28,820 nt of DNA, from positions 1 through 28,820 of the forward strand of contig CAYVGI010000055.1 of NCBI GenBank assembly GCA_964451095.1, written 5' to 3'. Below, piece after piece: positions 7,518-15,350 of the stretch (the stretch's first letter is position 1; each line of letters opens with the position of its first letter). The DNA is from DAOTTY01 sp964451095 (GTDB taxonomy: Bacteria; Chloroflexota; Anaerolineae; Aggregatilineales; Phototrophicaceae). The notes under the pieces are model-generated. The model had not been told where the DNA came from. It worked only from the letters and a program-made list of their open reading frames with translations, and made no database searches. Position numbers and translations under genes: made by a program.

Positions 7518-8810
7518 ATGCAATTCATAATTATTCTGCTGTTGGTGCTGCTAAACGGGCTGCTGGCAATGAGCGAGATTGCGGTGGTATCTGCTAGGCG
7601 GGCACGGCTACAACAGCGTGCAGAACAGGGCAGCAGCGGTGCGCAGGCAGCGCTCGAGCTGGCAGAAAACCCAACCCGCTTTCTGTCTACCGTGCAAATC
7701 GGCATTACGCTGGTGGGTGTGGTCGCAGGGGCGTTCGGCGGTGCGACCGTGGGCGGGCAGTTTGGCGACTGGCTGGCGGAGCGCATCCCCGCGCTGGCAC
7801 CCTACAGCGAGAGCATCGGCATTGGCGCGGTCGTCGCACTGACGACGTACTTGTCCCTCGTTATCGGGGAACTGGTGCCCAAACGACTTGCCATCCAGTA
7901 CCCGGAGGCGATTGCGTCGGCGGTTGCTGTGCCCATGCGCCGTGTCTCGCAGGTCGTCGCGCCCGTCGTGTGGTTCCTCAGCGCCTCAACGGGGCTGGTG
8001 CTGCGCTTGCTGCGCATTGACCCCGACGACGAGGCACCACCCACAGACGCGGAAATCGTACACATGATCCAGGAGGGCACGGACGAGGGCGCGTTTGATT
8101 TGGAAGAGGTGCGTATGGTGCGCGGTGTGCTGCGCCTAGACGACAAGCGCGTTTCCAGCATTATGACGCCGCGCACGAGCATCGCTGCGCTGCGCCTGGA
8201 TGTGCCGATTAACGAGATGAAGCAGCAGATCATCAGCACGCCGCACAGCTACTACCCCGTCTTCGGTGCGGATGCCGACAACGTCGTCGGCATCATCAAG
8301 GCGAAAGACCTGCTGCAACCACTGGTCAACGGTGAGGAGATCGACCTGCAAGCGCTCATGCGCCCGGTGCTGTTCGTGCCGGGGCTAGCAACTGCGTCCA
8401 GCGCACTGGAGATGTTCAAGTCGTCGCGCAGCGAAATGGCAGTCGTCGTAGATGAACACGGCGGCATTGATGGCATCTTGACGCTCAACGATGTGATTGA
8501 GGAGATCGTGGGCGATGTGGACGCGGAAGACCCCGAAATTGTGCGCCGCGAGGACGGCAGCTTGCTTATTGACGGCAATGTGCCGCTGGAGCGGCTCAAC
8601 GAGCATCTACCCACCCGGCTCGACCTACCAGAGGAAGAAGTGGGCAGTTACGAAACCATCGCTGGCTTTGTGATGGCGCGGCTGGGGCGCTTGCCCAAAA
8701 GCGGCGATGTGTTCACCTACGAGCGGCTGCGCGTAGAAGTGATGGACATGGACGGTGCCCGCGTGGACAAGGTGTTGGTTTCTGAGCGGGCGACAGAACC
8801 CGATGCCTAG
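7518..8810 (+). CDS. CNNM/HlyC-CorC family membrane protein with CBS pair
   Basis: 430 residues in the standard order. The N-terminal CNNM/DUF21 membrane domain (about 1-185) has LNGLLAMSEIAVVSARRARL, the small-residue helix GVVAGAFGGATVGGQFG and the signature LVIGELVPKRLAI. Two CBS domains (about 210-335) contain IMTPRTSIAALRLD and VVDEHGGIDGILTLNDVIEE. A C-terminal CorC/HlyC transporter-associated domain runs from about 347 to 425. Proteins of this family are implicated in magnesium or sodium/magnesium export; older annotations call them haemolysins. It starts 24 bases after the preceding lipoprotein and overlaps the next gene by eight bases, so the three are probably one operon. Confidence 0.93.
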   Translation: MQFIIILLLVLLNGLLAMSEIAVVSARRARLQQRAEQGSSGAQAALELAENPTRFLSTVQIGITLVGVVAGAFGGATVGGQFGDWLAERIPALAPYSESIGIGAVVALTTYLSLVIGELVPKRLAIQYPEAIASAVAVPMRRVSQVVAPVVWFLSASTGLVLRLLRIDPDDEAPPTDAEIVHMIQEGTDEGAFDLEEVRMVRGVLRLDDKRVSSIMTPRTSIAALRLDVPINEMKQQIISTPHSYYPVFGADADNVVGIIKAKDLLQPLVNGEEIDLQALMRPVLFVPGLATASSALEMFKSSRSEMAVVVDEHGGIDGILTLNDVIEEIVGDVDAEDPEIVRREDGSLLIDGNVPLERLNEHLPTRLDLPEEEVGSYETIAGFVMARLGRLPKSGDVFTYERLRVEVMDMDGARVDKVLVSERATEPDA

Positions 8811-9270
8811 AACGAGCCGCGTTTGCCTGCTGGTGCTGGTGCTGGCAGCGTGTGTGCCCGCCACCACCCCACCCCAACTGGACTATACCCCCGGCGCACC
8901 CGTCGTCGTTACGGATGGGCGCTACGATGCGGGCGCGTTCACCGTTGCCCGCCCGGACGGTTGGCGCGTGATTACCTCTGCGGCAGATGCGCCAACCACT
9001 GTGATTTTCGTCTCGCCGGATGACGACGCGCTCATTATGCTCGCCACGGAGGGCATTGGCGAACCGCCCCGCCCCAACACCGACGAACCCCTGCGCGACA
9101 TCACCCAGCAAATCGAACAGGACGGGCGTACCATCGCCGTTTACGGTGCTGCCCCCGCCGCTGCTTGGCAGGCGTTCCAGCGCACGTTCGCTGCGACCGT
9201 GGCGTCGGTGTGTGTGCTGCCTACTCGCACACGTCCTCTGCCAGCAGGTCAAACGTGCCCGTCGCGTTGA
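8803..9270 (+). CDS. small lipoprotein, C-terminus overlapping a convergent gene
   Basis: About 155 residues. ATG 8803 overlaps the stop of the CBS protein, indicating translational coupling, and opens a lipoprotein signal peptide (MPRTSRVCLLVLVLAAC). The mature part, GRYDAGAFTVARPDGWRVIT..APTTVIFVSPDDDALIML, resembles the one-domain PsbP/DUF1795-like exported proteins found in such bacteria, but I cannot assign it firmly. The last 17 or so residues (VLPTRTRPLPAGQTCPSR) are read from DNA antisense to the next gene and do not look like part of the fold. The natural stop may have been lost to a small indel near 9210. Confidence 0.65.
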   Translation: MPRTSRVCLLVLVLAACVPATTPPQLDYTPGAPVVVTDGRYDAGAFTVARPDGWRVITSAADAPTTVIFVSPDDDALIMLATEGIGEPPRPNTDEPLRDITQQIEQDGRTIAVYGAAPAAAWQAFQRTFAATVASVCVLPTRTRPLPAGQTCPSR

Positions 9271-9817
9271 GCACCACGCTGCCCTCGCTGGTGACGTTGA
9301 TGTCGTAGCTGCCGCTCACCGGGGCACCGGGCGCGTTTGGCACAGCATCCAACGTGACGACACCGAACGTGTCCGAATTGTATTCCAGACCATTCAGCAG
9401 GAAAAACACCGTGATGCCGCCGTCGTTGCCGCCATCGCCCAGCGTATATTCCCCCGCTGCGATGTCAGGCGGCAGCTCGAACAGCAGCGAGTCCCCTGTG
9501 CCGCCGGTGTTGGTGCTCAGCAGGTTCAGCCCCTCATCACAGGAGTAGGCACCGCTGCCCGCAAAGTTCTCCTCTACCACGCCGGTCACGGTCACGCTAA
9601 ACAGCCCGCCTGCTTCGCCCATGGGGGCGTCGCTTTGCACGGGCGGTTCCGGGTCGGCAATCGGCTCAAATGTCGGCGGTTCCGGGTCGGCAACGGGGGC
9701 GATCGTTATGGTAGGCGCACTGGGCGCGATAGTGGGCAGGGTGTTGTCCGCGCTGGGGGCACAGGCGGCAAGCACCACACCACAGGTCAACAGGGCAGCA
9801 AGTCGGATAGTACGCAT
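9221..9817 (-). CDS. lipoprotein of unknown function
   Basis: About 198 residues. ATG 9817 follows GAGGAG by about five bases on the minus strand. The signal MRTIRLAALLTCGVVLAAC gives a lipobox ending in Cys (LAAC). A low-complexity Pro/Thr/Glu segment follows, with a short duplication (PVADPEPPTFEPIADPEPPV), then a beta-rich domain of about 130 residues containing FSVTVTGVVEENFAGSGAYS and YDINVTSEGSVVLNATGTFD. Lipoproteins with this kind of single beta-sandwich domain are frequent, but the function is unknown. Its last 50 bases overlap the convergent lipoprotein gene. Confidence 0.75.
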   Translation of the reverse strand: MRTIRLAALLTCGVVLAACAPSADNTLPTIAPSAPTITIAPVADPEPPTFEPIADPEPPVQSDAPMGEAGGLFSVTVTGVVEENFAGSGAYSCDEGLNLLSTNTGGTGDSLLFELPPDIAAGEYTLGDGGNDGGITVFFLLNGLEYNSDTFGVVTLDAVPNAPGAPVSGSYDINVTSEGSVVLNATGTFDLLAEDVCE

Positions 9818-9908
9818 GGTCACTCCTCAAGCACGTTGATCACGACCGCCATTATAGGCGCACATGCAAGCGATCGCACGCTGCGCCCTCACCCAACCGG
9901 GACGGAAG

Positions 9909-9917
9909 TGCTAGAAT
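9909..9917 (+). promoter_or_regulatory. extended -10 (TG-c-TAGAAT) for the flippase/glycosyltransferase operon
   Basis: TG, one base, TAGAAT, 56 bases before ATG 9974. No -35 match is visible. The operon also has a good ribosome site (GGAG 9962-9965). Confidence 0.5.
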
Positions 9918-9973
9918 GTGCAGCGTTCATCATGGATTTTTCATTAATCAACAAGTGATACGGAGCAGTGTCT

Positions 9974-10999
9974 ATGTGGAAGCGGATTGGTCTAATTGCA
10001 GTGAGCCTGGCGGTGAGCGGGGTGTTTTTGTGGTGGGCGGTGCGCGGCATCCCGCTGGATGAGGTGTGGAGCGCCGTGCAAAGCGCAAACCCATTCTGGA
10101 TTTTTGTGTCGTTGGTGGTGGGGGTGCTGGGCATCTACACGCGGGGCATCCGCTGGCAGGGGCTGGTAGATTTTAAGGTATCTCGCAACCGGGCGTTTTA
10201 CATCGTCGGCATCATGATGTTGCTGAACCTGTTCCTGCGCCTGGGCGAAGTCGCCCGGACGGTACTTGCCCGCCGGGAGCGTGTGCCCGTGGTCACGACG
10301 GCAACCAGCATCATCGTGGAGCGCCTGCTAGACACGGTGTTTGTGCTGCTGCTGCTGGCGGTGGTGGTCACACAGGTGCCAAATATGCCGCCGGAAGTCG
10401 CCGCGAACGTTGCACGGATTGCGCCTGTGTTTGCCGGGCTGGCAATTGCCGCCTTTGTCGTGCTAATCGTGCTGGCACGCTACCGCAAGTTCGCGCACTC
10501 GCTGCTGCACGCCATCACCGACCGACTGACGTTTTTGCAGCGCTTGCCGCTGGATGAGTTGCTGGATCACTTGCTGCACGGGCTTAAGCCGCTGGTAGAG
10601 CCGCGCAGCTTTGCCCATGCAATCGGCTGGACGCTCATCTCGTGGATTCTGTCCTACATCACATTTATCACCGTGCAGCTTGCGTTTAACCTGCCGGAAA
10701 ACCTGCTGTTACAGTCCGGGCTGGGGATGTCGCTGGCATCGTTTAGCGTCGCGCTGCCGTCTATTGGTGCCATCGGTCCGTTTGAGGCGGCAATGGTGCT
10801 GGCGGGGCAGGCGTTTGGCATCCCGGAGCCGACCGCGTTTGCAATCGGGCTGGTGGTGCACGCCGTGACCATCGTCATCTACGCCATTACGGGGGTTTGG
10901 GGCTTCATCGGCATGGGCGTGGATGTGGGCGACGTGGTGCAGACTGCGGCAACTGCTGAGCAAACTGCTGAGGCGGCACCCGTGGAACCCGTTGCATGA
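9974..10999 (+). CDS. lysylphosphatidylglycerol synthase TM-region / flippase-like membrane protein
   Basis: About 341 residues with roughly eight membrane helices. It belongs to the family called LPG synthase TM region or UPF0104 (PF03706). Motifs include the N-terminal ISLAVSG-like helix, RGIRWQGLV, the conserved LNLFLRLGEVARTVLARRE and SIIVERLLDTVFVLL. The RxGE and ER-D motifs are typical of this group, which contains MprF membrane domains and AglD-like proteins. No aminoacyl-transferase domain follows, so it is the membrane part alone, probably moving a lipid or lipid-linked sugar. ATG 9974 is favoured over GTG 9968 by GGAG at 9962. It overlaps the glycosyltransferase by four bases (ATGA), so a joint role in glycolipid or surface-glycan formation is likely. 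Confidence 0.88.
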   Translation: MWKRIGLIAVSLAVSGVFLWWAVRGIPLDEVWSAVQSANPFWIFVSLVVGVLGIYTRGIRWQGLVDFKVSRNRAFYIVGIMMLLNLFLRLGEVARTVLARRERVPVVTTATSIIVERLLDTVFVLLLLAVVVTQVPNMPPEVAANVARIAPVFAGLAIAAFVVLIVLARYRKFAHSLLHAITDRLTFLQRLPLDELLDHLLHGLKPLVEPRSFAHAIGWTLISWILSYITFITVQLAFNLPENLLLQSGLGMSLASFSVALPSIGAIGPFEAAMVLAGQAFGIPEPTAFAIGLVVHAVTIVIYAITGVWGFIGMGVDVGDVVQTAATAEQTAEAAPVEPVA

Positions 11000-12189
11000 C
11001 GCGCATCCTGATGATCTCGCGCTGCCCACCGTACCCGCTGCACCTGGGCGACCGCCTGATTGTGTATCACCTGGCGCGGGAACTCAGCGGTATGGGCGTG
11101 ACGATTGACCTGCTGGCATTTGCAGAGGCACCCACAGACTGGTCGCTGAGCAGCCAACAGCACTACACCCGCTACTTCCACGATGTGGTGCTGTTCGATG
11201 CCAAACGCCGCCCCCCGCCGGAGCTACTGCGGCGGGCACTGTTCCCGGCGGCCCGGTTCCCCACGCAGGCGGCACTCGCTTTTGCCCCGGAGATGTGGCG
11301 CGAGATCGATCGGCGGCTGATCTCAACCCTCTACGACGCGGTGCACCTGTTCGGCGGCGTGCAGGTGTATGAGTTTGCAGGGTGTCTTAACGGTTATAAA
11401 ACGGTTATCACACCGTATGAGAGCTACGGGCTATACACCCGGCGGCAGCTTGCCCATGGGGGAGGCGGACTCCGTGCCAGACTGTCCCACCGCCTGAACC
11501 ACATTGCCGCCCGCCACTTCGAGACGTGGATGTTCACGCCCTACGATGTGGTGACGGTCGTCAGCGAAGCAGACCGCGACGAACTGCACACGCTCAACGC
11601 GGAACTGCGTGTCGAAGTAATTCCCAACGGTGTTGATCTGGCACAGTTCCCGCTGCGCGACCGTGACCGTCAGCCCGCGCATGTGCTGTTTTTGGGCAAC
11701 TACGACTACGCCCCCAACGCCGACGCCGCGCTGTGGCTCGCACAGCAGATTTTCCCGCTGGTGCAAGCGCAGGTGCCGGGCGCTCACCTGTGGCTGGCGG
11801 GCAACGCCCCCACCGATGCTATGCAAGCGCTCGCAGGCGAACACATCACCGTGACCGGGCGCGTTGACGATGTGCGCCCGTACTATCAGCAGGCGACGGT
11901 GTTTGTATGCCCGCTGCGCTACGGCGCGGGCATCAAGAACAAGGTGCTGGAAGCGCTTGCGAGTGGGTGCCCGGTGGTGGCAACACCGCTGAGCGTGGAT
12001 GGCATCCGTGTGGCGGACGGGGAGAGTGTGCTGCTCGCAGGTGACGCGGAAGCGCTCGCGGCGCGGGTGGTGGATTTGCTACGGGATAAAGCGCTGCAAT
12101 CCCGTTTGCGGGCGAAGGGGCGGCAGGTAATTGAGGCGCACTACAGTTGGCGTACCGTCGCGGAGCGATACCGGGCGCTGTATGCCTGA
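10996..12189 (+). CDS. GT-B glycosyltransferase (GT4-like)
   Basis: 397 residues with two Rossmann halves. The N-terminal half starts MTRILMISRCPPYPLHLGDR, the acceptor-side glycine loop, and ends near VVTVVSEADRDEL. The C-terminal donor half begins with VEVIPNGVDLAQFPL and FLGNYDYAPNADAALWLAQQ, and has VTGRVDDVRPYYQQATVFVC, the GAGIKNKVLEALASGCPVVA motif, and ESVLLAGDAEALAARVVDLL. The GIKNKVLEALA signature is typical of GT4 enzymes related to exopolysaccharide (EpsH/Stp1-like) transferases. It is a cytoplasmic, retaining enzyme using a nucleotide sugar; donor and acceptor are unknown. It is coupled to the preceding flippase-like gene by an ATGA overlap. Confidence 0.9.
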   Translation: MTRILMISRCPPYPLHLGDRLIVYHLARELSGMGVTIDLLAFAEAPTDWSLSSQQHYTRYFHDVVLFDAKRRPPPELLRRALFPAARFPTQAALAFAPEMWREIDRRLISTLYDAVHLFGGVQVYEFAGCLNGYKTVITPYESYGLYTRRQLAHGGGGLRARLSHRLNHIAARHFETWMFTPYDVVTVVSEADRDELHTLNAELRVEVIPNGVDLAQFPLRDRDRQPAHVLFLGNYDYAPNADAALWLAQQIFPLVQAQVPGAHLWLAGNAPTDAMQALAGEHITVTGRVDDVRPYYQQATVFVCPLRYGAGIKNKVLEALASGCPVVATPLSVDGIRVADGESVLLAGDAEALAARVVDLLRDKALQSRLRAKGRQVIEAHYSWRTVAERYRALYA

Positions 12190-12238
12190 AAACTGACAAC
12201 CATCAGCTTCCTACTGCTCCCTACTGCCCACTCCCCCG

Positions 12239-12829
12239 TTACATCTGCGGGATTTTCTCGTCCTTTGCTGCGAACACCGCTGCTTTTTCGATGCGCTTGG
12301 CGCGGGTCTTATCGGTCTTTGCCAGCTTAATCCAGCGCAGCACGTTACGCCGATACGACGGCGCAGACGCCTCGAAGTTTTCTAGCCCCGGGTGGTGCGC
12401 CTTTAGCGCCGCCATCAGGTCATCTGGGATAATCAGCGCGTCTACATCATCCATGAAGTTCCACAGCCCGTTCTGCTTGGACTGCTCAACTGCCTTTAGT
12501 CCGGCGGGGTGCATCTTGCCCTCTTTTTCCAACCGCGCCACCCGATCTTTGTAGCTCTTTGCCCAGTGCTGTGCCTTGCGCGGCGCGATGAGCTGCATGG
12601 TGCGGTCGTCGTCTAGCTTGCGCCGGATGCCATCCACCCAGCCGAAACACAGCACCTCATCCAAAATCTGCTGTGTGGAGACGTACCAGTCCGCGTGCTG
12701 TTTCTTGTAGGTGACGAGCCACACGCTGTCGTCTTGCTCGTGGTTTGCCTCTAGCCAGGCGCGTAGCTCCGCCTGAGACTTGACCTCAACCTTGTCGAAG
12801 TTGTCTGTTTTTGTCATTGCAACTGCCAT
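12239..12829 (-). CDS. YdeI/OmpD-associated family protein
   Basis: 196 residues. It contains the family's signature region, EVLCFGWVDGIRRKLDDDR, followed by APRKAQHWAKSYKDRVARLE, GKMHPAGLKAVEQSKQNGLW, and a C-terminal bacteriocin-protection/OmdA module (PPDL-type helix, then SYRRNVLRWIKLAKTDKTRA). Members are cytoplasmic; some have been linked to bacteriocin or polymyxin tolerance and to interaction with OmpD, but the molecular activity is not established. Two starts are possible, ATG 12829 and ATG 12817, with only a weak GAAGA nearby. It converges with the glycosyltransferase across 49 bases and lies 72 bases downstream of the AAA+ gene on the same strand. Confidence 0.85.
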   Translation of the reverse strand: MAVAMTKTDNFDKVEVKSQAELRAWLEANHEQDDSVWLVTYKKQHADWYVSTQQILDEVLCFGWVDGIRRKLDDDRTMQLIAPRKAQHWAKSYKDRVARLEKEGKMHPAGLKAVEQSKQNGLWNFMDDVDALIIPDDLMAALKAHHPGLENFEASAPSYRRNVLRWIKLAKTDKTRAKRIEKAAVFAAKDEKIPQM

Positions 12830-12901
12830 TCTTCAGAAGCGCTTGAGCGCGTTCAGTGGATTCGTCTACCGGGAGTTCCGGGTGCCAGTTTGCCACAGGC
12901 G

Positions 12902-14218
12902 CTACTCCCCCGCGAAGCCCAGCCCCTTGTAACCCAGGTTGGAGCGGCGCAGCAGGAAGTCATCGCGCATGTTGATCTGATCGTGCAGGCTCTTGAACGA
13001 GTCTGAGAGCAGTTGCGGGGAGAGCGTGTGCAGGTCGTCCCGTGCCACCTGCGTCAGCGCGTAAATCGCCACCTCCCGGATGAACGCGCCAGGGTAGCCT
13101 ACCAGCTTGGCAGCGACGTCACTGTGCTCGTCCTGCCACATCTCACCCAGGTACAGCCGCAGCATCTTCTCTGCGTCCTCTTTGCGGTTCATCTCCGGGA
13201 TGATGAAAATGCGATCCAGACGACCGGGGCGCTTGAGCACACGCTCGTCGATTGCCTCCGGGTAGTTGGTGGTGGCGATAAGCAGCGTACCCTGCTCGTT
13301 GATTTGCCCCTCACTGCCGTCCAGCACATTGAGTACAAGTGCCTTTTCCTCGTTGTGCAGGTAGGCGTCCAGTTCTTCCAGGATGACCAGCGCCGGGTGA
13401 TTGGAGCGCGAGACAATGCTCAGTGCCCGCTGGATTTTGCGGAACGTCGGTCCTTCTTCGTCCGCACTGGAGATATACGTTACCAGGAAGTCCTGGTCAA
13501 GCGCCCACTTCGCCAGCGCAGAACACAGCATCGTTTTGCCAGTGCCGGGCACGCCTGCCAGCAGCATCTTGCGGAACGGTTTCAGGTTAAGGCGCTTGTA
13601 GACGTGAATACCCTTGGCGAAGAACGACTCAATATCGTCAAAAATGCTGCCCTTTAGCTCATCTGGCAGCACAATATCATCCCACTCCGTGTCCGGGGAA
13701 AACGATGTCGTCCAGCCGCCGATGATGTGCACCTTCTGCTGCGGCTTGAGCGCTCGGTCAATCCGCTTAAACTCCCGGATTAGCCCCTGCCACACCTTCT
13801 CGAACGTCTTCGGGATGCACACCAGCACAATCACATCTTCGTCGTAGAAGTCGTCTGACGTGTACGCGGCGACCAGCAGCACATCAACGGTTTTGCCCGT
13901 TTCTGCATGGTGGAAGTGATACAGAAATGCGCCGGACTGGTACGTGATCTCCTCTGCGGACGATTCCATGAGGATGTGCGGCACAATCGAGTGCTCGTAC
14001 ATGTCGTAACCGTCGAAGCGGTAGCCCTCCGGCAGCTCGAAGTCATGTTCATACCGCGCCATGATGTGCCGGTTCACGCTGGTCTCCGATGTCCACAACA
14101 GTTGCAGGTCATCGTCTGGGTGGGTGGCAATCCATTCGGTTTCCAGCCATTGGCTTAAAAGGTCAACTTTCAGGGGGGCTTGCAGGTTGGTATCGCTGGT
14201 GTCGAACGGGTTCTTCAT
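12902..14218 (-). CDS. AAA+ ATPase with novel N-terminal domain
   Basis: 438 residues. Residues 1 to about 165 form an N-terminal domain with no motif I recognise. From about 180 comes a classic AAA module: Walker A GVPGTGKT (222-229), Walker B VILEEL (about 278-283), sensor 1 in LLIATTNYPEAID (N318), and arginine fingers in LKRPGRLDR (R330, R333). A C-terminal lid and short tail follow. In most AAA proteins Walker B reads hhhhDE; here it is Glu-Glu, somewhat like BCS1-type proteins (LLLED). The N-terminal domain would pick the substrate, and the AAA ring would unfold or remodel it in the cytoplasm. A TAGAAT -10 box lies 51 bases upstream. The partner or substrate cannot be inferred from the neighbours. 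Confidence 0.88.
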   Translation of the reverse strand: MKNPFDTSDTNLQAPLKVDLLSQWLETEWIATHPDDDLQLLWTSETSVNRHIMARYEHDFELPEGYRFDGYDMYEHSIVPHILMESSAEEITYQSGAFLYHFHHAETGKTVDVLLVAAYTSDDFYDEDVIVLVCIPKTFEKVWQGLIREFKRIDRALKPQQKVHIIGGWTTSFSPDTEWDDIVLPDELKGSIFDDIESFFAKGIHVYKRLNLKPFRKMLLAGVPGTGKTMLCSALAKWALDQDFLVTYISSADEEGPTFRKIQRALSIVSRSNHPALVILEELDAYLHNEEKALVLNVLDGSEGQINEQGTLLIATTNYPEAIDERVLKRPGRLDRIFIIPEMNRKEDAEKMLRLYLGEMWQDEHSDVAAKLVGYPGAFIREVAIYALTQVARDDLHTLSPQLLSDSFKSLHDQINMRDDFLLRRSNLGYKGLGFAGE

Positions 14219-14268
14219 CTATTGACCGACCATTGCAGTTTTGTTAGGTGTATTTATGCCGACTTAAG

Positions 14269-14274
14269 ATTCTA
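14269..14274 (-). promoter_or_regulatory. -10 box TAGAAT for the AAA+ gene
   Basis: On the minus strand TAGAAT lies about 50 bases before ATG 14218, the same distance and form as the other promoters of the window. No -35 box is seen. Confidence 0.4.
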
Positions 14275-14393
14275 GCGAAGGTTAGCTTGTGGGTCTATGC
14301 AGAATGTGACGTGATGTGGGGAAGGGCTCTGCTAATCGTGGTAGGGCAATCGCATGAAATGGATTTTCATGTCCTAGTGGAGCAATTGGCGTC

Positions 14394-14422
14394 TGTAGGG
14401 ACGTTGCTGCAACGTCCCTACA
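14394..14422. repeat. perfect 14-base palindrome with one-base centre (REP-like)
   Basis: Arms 14394-14407 (TGTAGGGACGTTGC) and 14409-14422 are exact reverse complements around T14408. The sequence resembles the short palindromes reading GTAGGGACGTTGC...GCAACGTCCCTAC that are scattered between genes in many bacterial genomes. It lies in the 287-base gap between the DinB-fold gene and the AAA+ gene, where it could end or stabilise transcripts from either side. Confidence 0.85.
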
Positions 14423-14451
14423 TCGTTATCACGTTTTATGACCTTCTGTGA

Positions 14452-14484
14452 GCTGAGTCGATTGCACCAGAACATCGGCTCAGC
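14452..14484 (-). terminator. possible hairpin downstream of the DinB-fold gene
   Basis: Arms GCTGAGTCGAT (14452-14462) and ATCGGCTCAGC (14474-14484) pair at 10 of 11 positions around an 11-base loop, 22 bases after the stop at 14506. There is no clear U-tract, and the odd position is a mismatch on the minus transcript, so termination is only suggested. Confidence 0.3.
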
Positions 14485-14505
14485 AACTGGGGGCATTATG
14501 GGTTT

Positions 14506-15114
14506 CTAGCAGAGCGATGAAACTTGCTCTACTGCTGCCTTTGCCTGGCACAGGGCTTCTTCCATTTGTGGCAGGTGCTCGTTGTGGTGCGTCAACCCCA
14601 TCAGCACGCTGGCAAGCGCGTTAATCGGACCGAAGTACGCGGCGGCGCGCTCGCTGAAGACACGCTCGGTTGCCAGGTCAGGGGTGTCAGGAATGGCGTC
14701 CAGGTAGGACAGCACAATGCGGCGGCTTTCGTTCAGGCGTTGGCGTGCCTTCGCTACCGTGTCGATCTCCTCCCACGCTGCCTCTACGCGGATGCGCCCA
14801 CCCTGCGGGATGCCCCGTGCCAGCAGCGACCCGAAGACGAACGTCTCCTCGTTGGTGGCAGTGGCATGTGCGATGAGGTGCCCCAGCGTCCAACCGATGT
14901 GCTGCTCCCCCTCCGGGGCGTGCGCGTCATGTGCGTTCGGGTCGTGCGGCACAAACGAGATGTCCGCGTCTACCGCCTCGTCGAGAATGGTGTGCGTTGC
15001 CTCGTACAGGCGCAGTGTCTCCTCGCGTAGGTCTTCAAACGTGAGGTTGTTTTCCGTTACAAACGCGCCCCACTTCATGGTGCCCTCGTAGATGGGAGTA
15101 TAATCCAGTGCCAT
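14506..15114 (-). CDS. DinB-fold protein
   Basis: About 202 residues, starting MALDYTPIYEGTMKWGAFV. The fold is recognised by the helical bundle and by the histidines typical of the DinB/YfiT metal site: GWTLGHLIAHATATNEE in the middle and GLTHHNEHLPQMEEAL near the C-terminus. DinB-fold proteins include metal-dependent thiol transferases (bacillithiol- or mycothiol-linked) and many of unknown activity; the substrate here is unknown. ATG 15114 is preferred over ATG 15123 because AGGA at 15124-15127 lies at a normal distance from it and almost touches the other. It is transcribed alone, away from lpdA. Confidence 0.75.
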   Translation of the reverse strand: MALDYTPIYEGTMKWGAFVTENNLTFEDLREETLRLYEATHTILDEAVDADISFVPHDPNAHDAHAPEGEQHIGWTLGHLIAHATATNEETFVFGSLLARGIPQGGRIRVEAAWEEIDTVAKARQRLNESRRIVLSYLDAIPDTPDLATERVFSERAAAYFGPINALASVLMGLTHHNEHLPQMEEALCQAKAAVEQVSSLC

Positions 15115-15295
15115 ATCTCTCATTCCTATAAATGCTCAATAGTCTGCATCGGTCTATATCCACCCAGACGCGCCCGCTGTGCCCATTCTTTCTCAGGTCT
15201 TGTGCCGCCATGTGTAAAGCACCAACTTATCGTGTGTCTAATAGCGTTCTTACGCCCCGGACTGCCAAGGCACGATGGGAGTACCCTGTTCCGGT

Positions 15296-15304
15296 TGTTA
15301 TAAT
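15296..15304 (+). promoter_or_regulatory. extended -10 (TG-t-TATAAT) for lpdA
   Basis: A perfect TATAAT with TG one base upstream, 46 bases before ATG 15351. No -35 match is visible. The best promoter in the window. Confidence 0.65.
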
Positions 15305-15350
15305 GCTTGCACGGCTAACGATTACCTAAACAACCGGAGCAAAACCAAAC

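Noticed and set aside
9020..9958. 312-residue plus-strand ORF opposite the lipoprotein at 9221-9817
   Set aside because: The complementary frame has a signal peptide, lipobox and ribosome site; this frame has no domain and no start signal.
13013..13657. 214-residue plus-strand ORF inside the AAA+ gene
   Set aside because: Antisense shadow of a clear ATPase.
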